Assembly: GCA_025964325.1 (NCBI GenBank)
Contig: JAOPZA010000167.1
Location: 1-64,000 of the forward strand
From: Conexibacter sp.
GTDB taxonomy: Bacteria; Actinomycetota; Thermoleophilia; Solirubrobacterales; Solirubrobacteraceae
Direction of reading: 5' to 3'
DNA: 64,000 bases
Shown: piece by piece, positions 17,020-27,334 of the stretch
How positions within the stretch are numbered: position 1 is the stretch's first letter
Layout of the letters: every line of letters begins with the position of its first letter
Made by a program: the position numbers and the translations under genes
The notes under the pieces: generated by a model
The model's database searches: none
What the model saw: the letters and a program-made list of their open reading frames with translations, nothing else
What the model was told of the DNA's origin: nothing

Positions 17020-18588
17020 CTAGCGCAGACCGACGAGTGCCTTGCCGGCCTCGCCGGCGAGGCGGAACAGCGGCGAGGGGATGATGCCGAGCACGATCAC
17101 GGCGGCGGTGCAGACCCAGGCGACGACGAGCACCTCGGGCTGGGCGCGCGGCTCGACGCGGTCGGCCTCCTGCGAGCCGCCGGCCATCAGCGGTTTGCCC
17201 TCCGCGGCGGCCGGCACGAGCGACGGCGGCACCGCGGTGACGACCGGCTCCTCCCGCATCCACAGCGTCGCGACGACGCGGAGGTAGTAGCCGAGCGAGA
17301 TCATCGAGCCGAGGACGAGCACGATCGCGAGCCAGGCGTAGCCGCCGTCCACGAGCGCGTCGATCAGATAGAACTTGCCGATGAAGCCGGCGGTCGCCGG
17401 GATGCCGGCGAGGCCGAGCATCGCGACCGTCAGCGGGATCGCCAGCTGCGGCCGCCGGCGGCCGAGACCGGCGAAGCCCTCGAGGTCGTCGCCGAGCGGC
17501 GTCTCGCGCTCGCGGGCGACGATCGTGGCGAACGCGGCGATGTTCATCGCCAGGTAGACGACGAGGTAGAAGACCGTCGCCTTGATGCCGAGCTGCGTGC
17601 CGACGATCACGCCGCAGAGCAGGTAGCCGGCCTGTGCGACGCCGGAGTAGCCAAGCATCCGCTTGAGCGACGTCTGCCCGAGCGCGCCGACGTTGCCGAC
17701 GATGATCGTGATCGTCGCGAGCGCGGCGAGGGCCGGCGCCCAGTCGTGGTGGGCGCCGATCAGCGCGACGTCGAAGAGCCGCAGCAGCACGCCGAACGCC
17801 GCCGCCTTGGTCGCCACCGCCATGAACGCGGTGACCGGCGTCGGCGCGCCCTCGTAGACGTCGGGCGTCCACTGGTGGAACGGCGCGACGGAGGCCTTGA
17901 AGGCGAGCCCGACGGTCGTCATCGCGATGCCGGTCAGCAGCAGCGCGTCGTCCTTCACGCCGCCGGCGCCGTTGACCGCGCGGGCGATCCCGGAGAGGTC
18001 GGTCGAGCCGGTCGCGCCGTAGAGCAGCGCGAGGCCGTAGAGCAGCGTGGCGGAGCCGACCGAGCCGACGACGAGGTACTTGAGGCCCGCCTCGAGCGAG
18101 CCCTCGCGGTGCATCTCGGTGGCGCACATCACGTAGAGCGGGATCGACAGCAGCTCGAAGCCGAGGAACAGCGTGACGAGGTTCTGCGACGAGACCAGCA
18201 CCATCATGCCGAGGAGCGAGAACAGCAGCAGCGCGTAGAACTCGCCGTGGCCGGCCTCCTCGGCGGCGCGTGAGCGCAGCGACAGCAGCACCGCCGCGAT
18301 CCCGGTCACCAGCAGCACGAGGTCGATCACGAGCGCGAGGTCGTCGATCGCGAGCGCGCCCGAGATGATCGACGTGTTGCGCCCGAGCAGCCCGATCGCG
18401 AGGCCGATCGCCCCGCCGATCGCGACGAGCGCGAGCGCGGGCACGAGCTCGGTGCGCACGAAGCGCGACGAGAACAGCCCGAGCAGCAGCACGACGACAG
18501 CGCCGCCGATCAACGTCATGAACGGCGAGAGCCCGACCCAGTCGATGTGCGGGCCCTTGACGGCCGCGGTCACGAGCGCGGCGGTCAT
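17020..18588 (-). CDS. nuoN: NADH-quinone oxidoreductase subunit N
   Basis: MTAALVTAAVKGPHIDWVGLSPF..., FHQWTPDVYEGAPTPVTAFMAVATKAAAF; operon context. Confidence 0.93.
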   Translation of the reverse strand: MTAALVTAAVKGPHIDWVGLSPFMTLIGGAVVVLLLGLFSSRFVRTELVPALALVAIGGAIGLAIGLLGRNTSIISGALAIDDLALVIDLVLLVTGIAAVLLSLRSRAAEEAGHGEFYALLLFSLLGMMVLVSSQNLVTLFLGFELLSIPLYVMCATEMHREGSLEAGLKYLVVGSVGSATLLYGLALLYGATGSTDLSGIARAVNGAGGVKDDALLLTGIAMTTVGLAFKASVAPFHQWTPDVYEGAPTPVTAFMAVATKAAAFGVLLRLFDVALIGAHHDWAPALAALATITIIVGNVGALGQTSLKRMLGYSGVAQAGYLLCGVIVGTQLGIKATVFYLVVYLAMNIAAFATIVARERETPLGDDLEGFAGLGRRRPQLAIPLTVAMLGLAGIPATAGFIGKFYLIDALVDGGYAWLAIVLVLGSMISLGYYLRVVATLWMREEPVVTAVPPSLVPAAAEGKPLMAGGSQEADRVEPRAQPEVLVVAWVCTAAVIVLGIIPSPLFRLAGEAGKALVGLR

Positions 18589-20111
18589 GGCGTGCCTCTC
18601 GTCGAAGTGGACGGAGCGGCCGCATCGGCCACCTGAGCGGGGTGCGCGCCGACCGCCGCCACGCTCTCCTTCGCGCTCGACGCCGAGCGCTTGAGCCCGA
18701 ACTGCGGGTAGAGCGCGAGCGCGAGGATCACCACGATCACCGGCGCGATCGCGATCAGGTCGCCGAAGCCGATCTCGCGCGAGTCGACTCTCGGGTTCAC
18801 GCGGTTGTGCATCGCGCGGATGAACACGCGCAACATGTAGACGGCGGCGAGCACGACGCCCGCGGCGGCGACGAACGCGAACACGATCTTCGCTCTGAAG
18901 ATCCCGAACAGGATCAGGAACTCGCCGGCGAAGTTGGCCGAGCCCGGCATCGCGAGCGTGGCCAGCGCGACGATCAGGAAGAGCGACGCGAGCACCGGCG
19001 CCCGGAAGGCGATCCCGCCCATGTCGCGCAGGTCCTCCGAGCCGCCCGCGCGGGCCGCCAACAGCCCGACGATGAAGAACAGCGGGACCGTCACGAGCGC
19101 GTGGTTGACCATCTGCAGCAGTGCGCCCTGCACGCCCTGCTCGTTGAGCGCGAAGATCCCGAGCGTGATGAAGCCGAGCTGCGCGACCGAGGAATAGGCG
19201 ACGACGAGCCGCGCGTTCGTCTGCGCGAACGCCATCACCGAGCCGTAGAGGATCGAGCAGAGCGCGATCAGCAGCAGCAGCGTCTGGAAGTGCACCGACG
19301 CGTCCGGGAAGACCGGCAGCACGATCCGCAGGAAGCCGTAGGCGGCGACCTTCGAGAGCACGCCCGAGAAGACGGCCAGCGCCGGCAGCGGCATCGCTCT
19401 GTAGCCGTCGGCGAGCCAGCCGTGCAGCGGGAACGCCGGCATCTTCACGAGGAAGGCGGCGGCGAAGCAGAGGAAGATCCACTCCTGCGAGCCGGTCGAG
19501 AGCTTCAGCCGCTGCAGATCGGAGATCGCGAAGGTGATGTGCGTGCCGTGCTGGCTGGAGGCGAGCACGCCGGTCGCGATCGCGGCGGCGAGCATCAGCA
19601 GCGAGCCGACGAGGGTGTAGATCACGAGCTTCGTCGTGCCGCGCACGCGCGTCTCGCGGTCGCCCGAGCCCCACATCCCGGCCATGAAGTAGAACGGGAT
19701 CAGCATCAGGTCGAAGAAGGCGACGAACAGGATCAGGTCCTGCGCGACGAACGCGCCGAGCACGGCCGACTCGGCGATCGCGAGCCACAGGTAGAACTGC
19801 GCCGGCCGATCCCACTCGCGCAGGTTCGCGCCGATCGCGGCGACCGCGAACAGGAAGGTCGTCAGCAGCACGAGCACGACGTTGAGCCCGTCGAGGCCGA
19901 GCTTGTAGTGGATCCCCAGCTGCGAGATCCACGAGCGGTCGGTGACGAACTGCAGGCCGTGACCGGTCTTGAAGCGCACGACGAACGAGATCGCGACGCC
20001 GAGCGCGGCGAGCGAGCCGAGCGCGACGACCTTCGGTGCCGCCTTCGCGCCCGCGAACAGGCCGATCAGGCCGAAGGCGAGCGGCAGCCAGATGAGGATG
20101 GACAGCGTCAT
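18585..20111 (-). CDS. nuoM: NADH-quinone oxidoreductase subunit M
   Basis: 508 aa antiporter-like; FHGWLADGY-type motif FPLHGWLADGYRAMPLPALAVFSGVLSKVAAYG. Confidence 0.94.
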   Translation of the reverse strand: MTLSILIWLPLAFGLIGLFAGAKAAPKVVALGSLAALGVAISFVVRFKTGHGLQFVTDRSWISQLGIHYKLGLDGLNVVLVLLTTFLFAVAAIGANLREWDRPAQFYLWLAIAESAVLGAFVAQDLILFVAFFDLMLIPFYFMAGMWGSGDRETRVRGTTKLVIYTLVGSLLMLAAAIATGVLASSQHGTHITFAISDLQRLKLSTGSQEWIFLCFAAAFLVKMPAFPLHGWLADGYRAMPLPALAVFSGVLSKVAAYGFLRIVLPVFPDASVHFQTLLLLIALCSILYGSVMAFAQTNARLVVAYSSVAQLGFITLGIFALNEQGVQGALLQMVNHALVTVPLFFIVGLLAARAGGSEDLRDMGGIAFRAPVLASLFLIVALATLAMPGSANFAGEFLILFGIFRAKIVFAFVAAAGVVLAAVYMLRVFIRAMHNRVNPRVDSREIGFGDLIAIAPVIVVILALALYPQFGLKRSASSAKESVAAVGAHPAQVADAAAPSTSTRGTP

Positions 20112-20112
20112 C

Positions 20113-22125
20113 TCAGGAGCTCGCGATCAGGAAGTAGAGGACGACGGCGGCCCCGCCGAGCAGCAGCAGCGCGGCGTAGTAGCGCAGGAAGCCGGTCTGG
20201 ATCGCGCGCACGGCGGCCGAGCCGGCGCGCACGACGCCGGTCGTGCCGCCGACGAAGACGCCGTCGACGACGGTGCGCTCGAAGGTGCCGCGCGCGAACG
20301 AGCCGAGCGCCGCCCACGGACGCACCACCAGCAGGTCGATCAGCTCGTCGAAGTACCACTTGTTGAGCAGGAAGCGGTGGACGGGCGCGAAGCGGCGCTG
20401 CAGCGCCGGCGCCGTCTCCGGCTTCTGGACCCAGACGCGGTAGGCGAGCGCGACACCGAGCAGGCCGCAGGCCGTGCCGAGCGCGAGGCCGAAGAAGATC
20501 AGGCCGTGCGACGGCTCGACGCCGAGCCAGCGCGAGTCGGCGAAGCTCGGCTCGAGGAAGTTGGCGACGACGTTGTCGACCGTCGGGATCTGGATCAGGC
20601 CGGCGACCGTCGCGCCGACGGCGAGCAGGCCCATCGCGACCTTCATCGGCAGCTCGCGTTCGGCGACGACGTGCTCGGGCCCGGGGAAGCCGACGTCGGT
20701 GTCCTCCTCCTCGCCGTCGGCGGGGTTGGTCGGCACCGCGGCATGGGCGAGATGGCCGTGTTCGAGCTCGACCGCCTCCGGCGCGGGCGGCCCGAAGAAG
20801 GCGCGGAAGATCATCCGCCAGGTGTAGACCGCCGTCAGGAACGCGGTCACGTAGCCGACGACGTAGAGCGCGACGAACCACGAGCCGCGGTGTGCGACGA
20901 AGGCGAGGATCTCGTCCTTCGAGAAGAAGCCGGAGAAGGGCGGCACGCCCGAGAGCGCGAGGCCGCCGACGACGAAGCAGCCGAACGTGAACGGCAGCGC
21001 CCTGCGAAAGCCGGACATGCGGTCGAGCGACTGGCTGCCTGCCATCGCGCCGATGATCGAACCGGCCGCCATGAACAGCAGCGCCTTGAAGAAGGCGTGC
21101 GTCATCAGGTGGAAGAGGCCGGCGGTGTAGGCGCCCGCGGAGACGCCCATGATCATGTAGCCGATCTGCGACATCGTCGAGTACGCGATCACGCGCTTGA
21201 TGTCGGTCTGCACGAGCGCGATCGTGCCGGCGACGAAGAGCGTCAGGCAGCCGATGATCGCGCCGACGTCGGCCGCCGCCTGCGCGTGCTCGAAGAGCGG
21301 GTGCATGCGGGCGATCAGGTAGACGCCGGCCGTCACCATCGTGGCGGCGTGGATCAGCGAGGAGACCGGCGTCGGACCCTCCATCGCGTCCGGCAGCCAC
21401 GTGTGCAGCGGGATCTGCGCCGACTTCGCGAAGGCGCCCACGAGCAGCAGGATGCAGCCGGCGACGAGCGAGCCGTGGTGCGCGTCGAAGGCGCCGGCGT
21501 CGACCTTCGCGAACGTCCCGAGGAAGTCGAGCGTGCCGCTGTGGCGCAGGATGAAGAACGTCCCCAGCACGAGACCGACGTCGCCGACGACGTTGATGAC
21601 GAACGCCTTGATGCCGGCGCGCGTCGCCGTCTCGCGGCGATACCAGAAGGAGATGAGCAGGTACGAGGCCGCGCCGACGAACGCCCACCCGACGATCAGC
21701 AGGAAGAAGTTCGCCGCCAGCACGAGCACCAGCATCGAGAAGACGAAGAAGTTCAGGTACGCGAAGTAGCGCGCGTTGCCGCGGTCGCTCTTCATGTAGC
21801 TGACCGAGTAGAGGTGGATCAGCATCGAGACGCCGGTGATCACGAGGATCATGTAGACCGACAGCGGGTCCACCAGGATCGACAGCTTCGCGTCGACGCC
21901 GGCCGTCACGGCGTAGTCCCACAGCGAGGAGACGAGCTGGCGATGATCGTGCCCGTGGCTCTGCAGCGAGAACAGGGTCGCGACCGCAGCCGCGAACGCG
22001 AGCGCGATCATCAGCGTGCCGATCGCACCCGCCGGCCCACGGCCCAGCTTGCGATACCCCAGCCCGATGATGATCGTCCCCGCCAGGGGGAAGGCGAGGA
22101 CGAGCCAGCCGTACGTCATGGTCAC
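20113..22125 (-). CDS. nuoL: NADH-quinone oxidoreductase subunit L
   Basis: 670 aa; IPLHTWLPDAMEGPTPVSSLIHAATMVTAGVYLIAR, STMSQIGYM. Start GTG 22125 or ATG 22119. Confidence 0.95.
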   Translation of the reverse strand: MTMTYGWLVLAFPLAGTIIIGLGYRKLGRGPAGAIGTLMIALAFAAAVATLFSLQSHGHDHRQLVSSLWDYAVTAGVDAKLSILVDPLSVYMILVITGVSMLIHLYSVSYMKSDRGNARYFAYLNFFVFSMLVLVLAANFFLLIVGWAFVGAASYLLISFWYRRETATRAGIKAFVINVVGDVGLVLGTFFILRHSGTLDFLGTFAKVDAGAFDAHHGSLVAGCILLLVGAFAKSAQIPLHTWLPDAMEGPTPVSSLIHAATMVTAGVYLIARMHPLFEHAQAAADVGAIIGCLTLFVAGTIALVQTDIKRVIAYSTMSQIGYMIMGVSAGAYTAGLFHLMTHAFFKALLFMAAGSIIGAMAGSQSLDRMSGFRRALPFTFGCFVVGGLALSGVPPFSGFFSKDEILAFVAHRGSWFVALYVVGYVTAFLTAVYTWRMIFRAFFGPPAPEAVELEHGHLAHAAVPTNPADGEEEDTDVGFPGPEHVVAERELPMKVAMGLLAVGATVAGLIQIPTVDNVVANFLEPSFADSRWLGVEPSHGLIFFGLALGTACGLLGVALAYRVWVQKPETAPALQRRFAPVHRFLLNKWYFDELIDLLVVRPWAALGSFARGTFERTVVDGVFVGGTTGVVRAGSAAVRAIQTGFLRYYAALLLLGGAAVVLYFLIASS

Positions 22126-22140
22126 GAAGTGCCCCTTCCC

Positions 22141-22246
22141 GGATCCGTCACGTGCGATCGAAAGCGCCGATTCGCTCGGGACGGATCCAAGGATGATCCG
22201 TCCAGCGACGGCCGATGCCGGCGAGCCGTGTTGCGACGGATCATCC
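22141..22246 (-). repeat. Two tandem inverted repeats in the nuoK-nuoL gap
   Basis: GGATCCGTC (22141-22149)/GACGGATCC (22180-22188) and GGATGATCCGTC (22191-22202)/GACGGATCATCC (22235-22246), both perfect. Confidence 0.85.
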
Positions 22247-22540
22247 CTGGAGCTCCCTCAGCTGGTCGACGTCGATCGGCAGTCTGCGGCGGTAGATCGC
22301 GACGATCAGCCCCAGGCCGACGGTCACCTCGCAGGCGGCGACGACCATCACGATGATCGCGAAGATCTGTCCGTCGCTGTTGCCGTGCATCCGCGAGAAC
22401 GCGATCAGCGCGAGGTTCGCGGCGTTGAGCATCAGCTCGAGGCACAGCAGGATCACGAGCGGGTTGCGCCGCGTGAGCACGCCGGCGGCGCCGATGCAGA
22501 AGATCAAGGCGGAGACGACCAGGTACCAGGAGATCGCCAT
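22241..22540 (-). CDS. nuoK: NADH-quinone oxidoreductase subunit K
   Basis: 99 aa; [34 protein letters not shown]. Confidence 0.95.
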   Translation of the reverse strand: MAISWYLVVSALIFCIGAAGVLTRRNPLVILLCLELMLNAANLALIAFSRMHGNSDGQIFAIIVMVVAACEVTVGLGLIVAIYRRRLPIDVDQLRELQG

Positions 22541-22543
22541 GCG

Positions 22544-23254
22544 CTACCAGCCTCCGTGCTCGTCGTCGCGGACGCCCGCGGGCGCCGGAACGGGCGGCTC
22601 CACGCCGTCGCCGGCGCTGCGCTCGGCGCCGTTCTCGCGCTGGTCCTGCGGCGCGTGCACGAGGCCGACGGCCTCGGCCATCGTGCCGGTGAAGCGCGGG
22701 CGGGCGGTGACGAAGCGGGACGCGTCGCGCTCTTCGTCGCCGAGCGTCAGGCCTCTGCGCCGGCGTGCCAGCACGACCGCGCCGACGGCGGCGACCAGCA
22801 GCAGCAGCGAGGCGACCTCGAACGGGAAGAGGAACTTCGTCAGGAGCGCCTGGCCGATCGCGGCCGGCTGGCCGAAGCCGGCCTTGTAGGGCGCGCCGTC
22901 GCCGCCGATCGCCTTCAGGCCGGAGCCGAGCATCGCGATCGCCAGCTCGACGAACAGCGCGCCGACGAACAGCGCGGCGGCGACGCGCAGGCCGGAGCCG
23001 CCGCGTCCGACCGGCTGCGAGCCGTCGCCGACGTAGGCGACGACGAAGACGTAGAGCACCATCACCGCGCCGGCGTAGACGACGACCTGCGCGGCGGCGA
23101 CGAACTCGGCCCGCAGCAGGAGGAAGAGCGCGGCGAGCGACAGCAGGTGGCCGACGAGCGCGAGCACGCTGTAGAACGGGTTGCGCAGCGCGATCACGCC
23201 GATCGCACCCGCGACCGCTCCGATCGCCGCGATGAAGAAGATGACTGCCGACAT
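22544..23254 (-). CDS. nuoJ: NADH-quinone oxidoreductase subunit J
   Basis: MSAVIFFIAAIGAVAGAIGVIALRNPFYSVLALV...AAQVVVYAGAVMVLYVFVV. Confidence 0.93.
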   Translation of the reverse strand: MSAVIFFIAAIGAVAGAIGVIALRNPFYSVLALVGHLLSLAALFLLLRAEFVAAAQVVVYAGAVMVLYVFVVAYVGDGSQPVGRGGSGLRVAAALFVGALFVELAIAMLGSGLKAIGGDGAPYKAGFGQPAAIGQALLTKFLFPFEVASLLLLVAAVGAVVLARRRRGLTLGDEERDASRFVTARPRFTGTMAEAVGLVHAPQDQRENGAERSAGDGVEPPVPAPAGVRDDEHGGW

Positions 23255-23262
23255 CGTGCGCC

Positions 23263-23796
23263 CTACTCCGACTCGGTCCGCAGCGGGGTGCGCTCGAGCG
23301 GCTCGGCCAGCAGCATCTCCTTGGTGAAGATGAGGTCCGAGCGGTTGTAGTCCGACATCTCGTAGTCGTGGCCCATCGTGATCGCGTCGAACGGGCACGC
23401 GACCTCGCAGTAGCCGCAGAAGATGCAGCGCGAGAGGTTGATCTCGTAGACCGCGGCGTAGCGCTCGCCGGCCGAGACGCGATGCTCGGGCGTGTTCTCG
23501 GCCGAGACGACGCGGATGCAGTCGGCCGGGCAGGCGGCGGCGCAGAGCGAGCAGCCGACGCACTTCTCCAGCTGCGAGTCCTCGAAGCGGTGGAGTCTGT
23601 GCCGTCCGCGGAAGCGCGGATAGACCGGCACCTTCTCCTCCGGGTACTGGTAGGTCTGCGGGCCCTCGACGAGGCGGCCGAAGGTCGTCTTCAAGCCGCG
23701 CAGCGTCTCGCCGAAGGCGCGGTAGAAGCCGCCGGCGCCGCCGGGCTCCGGCGCGCGCTGGACGACGATCATGTCTTCACCAGGGGTCCAAGCCAT
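23263..23796 (-). CDS. nuoI: NADH-quinone oxidoreductase subunit I
   Basis: Two 4Fe-4S motifs [16 protein letters not shown] and [16 protein letters not shown]. Confidence 0.93.
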   Translation of the reverse strand: MAWTPGEDMIVVQRAPEPGGAGGFYRAFGETLRGLKTTFGRLVEGPQTYQYPEEKVPVYPRFRGRHRLHRFEDSQLEKCVGCSLCAAACPADCIRVVSAENTPEHRVSAGERYAAVYEINLSRCIFCGYCEVACPFDAITMGHDYEMSDYNRSDLIFTKEMLLAEPLERTPLRTESE

Positions 23797-24827
23797 TACG
23801 AGTGGGTCACCACCACGATGATTGCGGTCACGAGCGCGTTGAGCGTCGCGAGTGGGAGGAGGATCTTCCACCCAAGGGACATCAGCTGGTCGTAGCGCAG
23901 GCGCGGCAGCGTCGCGCGGATCCAGACGAAGAAGGCCATCACGAGGATCGTCTTGCCGAGCACGACGAACGGGTCGACCCAGTGCGGCGGGTGGATCCCG
24001 AAGGGCAGCAGCCAGCCGCCGAAGAACAGCGTCACGGCGAGGCCGGAGGCGATCACCATGTTGAAGTACTCGGCCGCGTAATAGGAGGCGAAGCGGCCGC
24101 CGCCGTACTCGGTGTTGTAGCCGCCGACGAGCTCGGCGTCCGCCTCCGGGAGGTCGAACGGCGGGCGGTTGGTCTCGGCGAAGGCGGCCGTCATGAAGAT
24201 GACGAAGCCGACCAGCTGCGGGATGAAGTACCACATGCCGTTCTGCGCGTTGACGATGCCGGTCAGCGACAGCGTGCCGGCGGTCATGATCACGCCCAAG
24301 AGCGAGAGGCCCATCGAGACCTCGTAGGAGATCAGCTGCGCGGCCGAGCGCATCGCGCCCAGGAACGAGTATCTCGAGCCGGACGCCCAGCCGCCGAGCA
24401 TCAGGCCGTAGAACGAGATCGCGCTGAAGGCGAAGGCGAACAGGATGCCGATGCTGACGTCGACGCCGTAGAGCCCGACCTTCGCGCCGAAGATGTCGAC
24501 GACGTCGCCGAACGGCAGGATCGCGAACGTCGCGCTCGCCGTCAGCACGGAGATCGCGGGCGCGAGCGCGAACAGGAAGCCGGTCGACGTGCGCGGCCGG
24601 AACTGCTCCTTCGAGATCAGCTTGGCGATGTCGGCCATCGGCTGCAGCGCCCCGAGCGGCCCGACGCGGTTGGGCCCGTAGCGGCCCTGGAAGCGCCCGA
24701 GCAGCTTGCGGTCCATCATCAGCGCCACCGGCACCAGGCTGAAGCCGACGATGAAGAGGATCAGCGACTTGACGATCTGGATCCACCAGGCCTCTGCGTG
24801 GCCTACCACGGCGAACACGGCGGTCAT
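23796..24827 (-). CDS. nuoH: NADH-quinone oxidoreductase subunit H
   Basis: [62 protein letters not shown]. Confidence 0.95.
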   Translation of the reverse strand: MTAVFAVVGHAEAWWIQIVKSLILFIVGFSLVPVALMMDRKLLGRFQGRYGPNRVGPLGALQPMADIAKLISKEQFRPRTSTGFLFALAPAISVLTASATFAILPFGDVVDIFGAKVGLYGVDVSIGILFAFAFSAISFYGLMLGGWASGSRYSFLGAMRSAAQLISYEVSMGLSLLGVIMTAGTLSLTGIVNAQNGMWYFIPQLVGFVIFMTAAFAETNRPPFDLPEADAELVGGYNTEYGGGRFASYYAAEYFNMVIASGLAVTLFFGGWLLPFGIHPPHWVDPFVVLGKTILVMAFFVWIRATLPRLRYDQLMSLGWKILLPLATLNALVTAIIVVVTHS

Positions 24828-27334
24828 GCGGGGCGGACCTCCACCAGTCGGGGCTGGTCGCCCAGCAGTTCGGTTGCGGACGACTCGGCGGTCGCCTCGC
24901 CGAGGAAGATCGTGCCCGCGGGGACGTTGCCGCGGAGCGTGACGGTCGCGCTGACCCGTGTCCCGTCCGCGCCCACCTCGACGCGGTCGCCGGTCACGAG
25001 GCCGAGGCGCTCGGCGTCGGCGGGCGAGATCTCGAGCTGCTGGCGCGCGGCGAGGAATCTCAGCGCGGGCGAGATCTCGACCTCGGTCGAGGCCCAGATC
25101 GAGCGGAAGGTGCCGAGCCGCAGCGCGCCGTTCGGCATCGGCGCGGGCGCCGGCGTGCCGGCGTCGAACGGTCCGGCCGGTGCCGCGGGCGCCGCCGCGG
25201 CGGCCTCGCGCTCCTGCCAGCGCACGCCGCGTCCGCCGATCTCCTCGAGCGTCAGACCGGCGTAGAACGGCACCGCGGCGACGAGCTGCTGCGTCGCCAT
25301 CGGGCCGGTCAGGACGCCGAGGTCGTGGCCGATCCGCTGCGCGATGTCGGTCAGCAGCTGCCATTCGGAGCGGACCATGCCGGGACGGCCGATCGCCGGG
25401 CGCAGCCGCTGGAGGCGGCCGTCGGGGTGCACGACGGTGCCCTCCTTCTCGGCGTAGGACTCGGCCGGGAAGACGACGGTCGCATGCTCGCGGATCGCGT
25501 CGGTCATCACCGAGGCGTGGGTGATGACGGTGCTCGCCCGCTCGAGCGCGCGCTCCCACAGGCGGCGGTCGGCATGCTCGCGCAGCGGGTCGCTGTGCAG
25601 CAGGTAGAGCGTCGTCAGCTCGCCGGCGGCGGCCGCGGCGGCGATCTCGCGCGCGCTCTTGCCATCGGCCTGGGTCGGTTCTGCCAGACCAGGCCCCGCG
25701 TTCGGCTGCACGCCGGCCTCGCGCAGGCCGCGGCCGTTCGTGCCCGCCGGCAGCTCGAGCAGGCCCGCGCCGGGGCGACCGTCGAGGCCGAGGCGGGCGG
25801 CGACGTTCAGCAGCGCCGGCAGCGCCGCGACGCCGAGCCGCTCGCCCCACACGATCACGACGTCCTCGCCGCCGTGGGCACCGCCGGCTCCATCGTCGGC
25901 GGAGCCGGAGTCGGCGGTCAGCATCGCGGCGAGCGCCAGCAGCGCCTTCGGATCCGCGTCGGCGGCCTCGGCGAGGGCGTCGAAGCCGTCGGCCCCGCTG
26001 AGCGCGGCGTCGAGCGCGGCCACGAACGCCTGCTCGGCGCCGGGCGCGTAGCGCAGCCACAGCTTCGCGTTCGGATCGAGCGCGCTCGGGCGGCTCGTCG
26101 CGACGGCGAGCTTGACGCCGTGGCGACGCACGCCTCTGCGGATCCGCAGGTCGAGGATCGGCGCGTCGTCGATCGGGTCGGTCCCGAGCACCAGCACCGT
26201 GTGCGCGAACTCGAGGTCGGGGACGGTCGCCTGCAGGCCGGGCGCGGCGAGCGCGCGCTGCAGCTCGAGCGGGACGGCGGCGCCGGTGGCGCGCGCGTCG
26301 ATGTGCGGCGAGTCGAGCGCCTCGCGCATGATCCGCTGGAGCAGGAAGCCCTCTTCGTTCGTGGTCTGGCCGCCGACGATCGCGCCGACCTTGCCCTTCG
26401 CCTTGGCGAGCGCGCCGGCCGCGGCCTCGAGCGCGCGCTCCCAGCTGACCGCGCGGAGCTCGTCGCCCTCGCGCACGAGCGGCTGGACGATCCGCTCCTC
26501 CGAGTGGATCGACTGGTAGGCGAAGCGGCCCTTGTCGCAGAGCCAGCCGTCGTCGACGCCGGCGTTCTCGCGCGCCAGCACCCGCAGGACGCGCTCGTCG
26601 CGGACCGTGAACTCGACGTTGCACTGCGCCGGGCAGAGCGTGCAGACGGAGCCGGCGCCCTCGATGTCCCACGGCCGAGCGCGGAAGCGGTACGCGCGCG
26701 AGGTGAGCGCGCCGACCGGGCACAGCTCGACGATGTTGCCGCTGAACGGCGCGACGTACGGATGCCCGTCGAACGTGCCGACGAACGAGTTCGCGCCGCG
26801 CTCGTGGAGGACCAGCTGGTAGTCCTCGCTGACCTCCTGGGAGAAGCGCACGCAGCGATAGCAGAGGATGCAGCGCTCGCGGTCGATCGCGATCAGCGGC
26901 GAGAGCTCGAGCGGCTTCTTGAAGTGCCGCTTGGGCTCGACCATGCGCGAGATGCCGCGGCCCCAGCCGAAGGTGATGTCCTGCAGCGGGCACTCGCCGC
27001 CCTTGTCGCAGACGGGGCAGTCGAGCGGATGGTTGACGAGCAGGAACTCGACGACCGAGTTCTGCGCCTCCTTCACGCGCTCGGTCTGCGTGTGGACGAC
27101 CATGCCGTCTCTGACGGGCGTGGAGCAGGCGGTCTGCAGTCTCGGGATGCCCTCGATCTCGACGAGGCACATGCGGCAGGCGCCGACCGGCTCGCCCAGC
27201 TTCGGCTCGTAGCAGAAGACCGGGATCTCGACGTCGCCGTACTTGGCGCCGTCGACCAGCATCGCGCCCTCGGGCGCCTCGACCTCCCGACCGTCGATCG
27301 AGAAGGTGACGAACTTGACCTCGGGGCGTGGCAT
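24824..27334 (-). CDS. nuoG: NADH-quinone oxidoreductase subunit G
   Basis: [55 protein letters not shown], molybdopterin-oxidoreductase-like C-terminus. Start ATG 27334. Confidence 0.92.
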   Translation of the reverse strand: MPRPEVKFVTFSIDGREVEAPEGAMLVDGAKYGDVEIPVFCYEPKLGEPVGACRMCLVEIEGIPRLQTACSTPVRDGMVVHTQTERVKEAQNSVVEFLLVNHPLDCPVCDKGGECPLQDITFGWGRGISRMVEPKRHFKKPLELSPLIAIDRERCILCYRCVRFSQEVSEDYQLVLHERGANSFVGTFDGHPYVAPFSGNIVELCPVGALTSRAYRFRARPWDIEGAGSVCTLCPAQCNVEFTVRDERVLRVLARENAGVDDGWLCDKGRFAYQSIHSEERIVQPLVREGDELRAVSWERALEAAAGALAKAKGKVGAIVGGQTTNEEGFLLQRIMREALDSPHIDARATGAAVPLELQRALAAPGLQATVPDLEFAHTVLVLGTDPIDDAPILDLRIRRGVRRHGVKLAVATSRPSALDPNAKLWLRYAPGAEQAFVAALDAALSGADGFDALAEAADADPKALLALAAMLTADSGSADDGAGGAHGGEDVVIVWGERLGVAALPALLNVAARLGLDGRPGAGLLELPAGTNGRGLREAGVQPNAGPGLAEPTQADGKSAREIAAAAAAGELTTLYLLHSDPLREHADRRLWERALERASTVITHASVMTDAIREHATVVFPAESYAEKEGTVVHPDGRLQRLRPAIGRPGMVRSEWQLLTDIAQRIGHDLGVLTGPMATQQLVAAVPFYAGLTLEEIGGRGVRWQEREAAAAAPAAPAGPFDAGTPAPAPMPNGALRLGTFRSIWASTEVEISPALRFLAARQQLEISPADAERLGLVTGDRVEVGADGTRVSATVTLRGNVPAGTIFLGEATAESSATELLGDQPRLVEVRPA

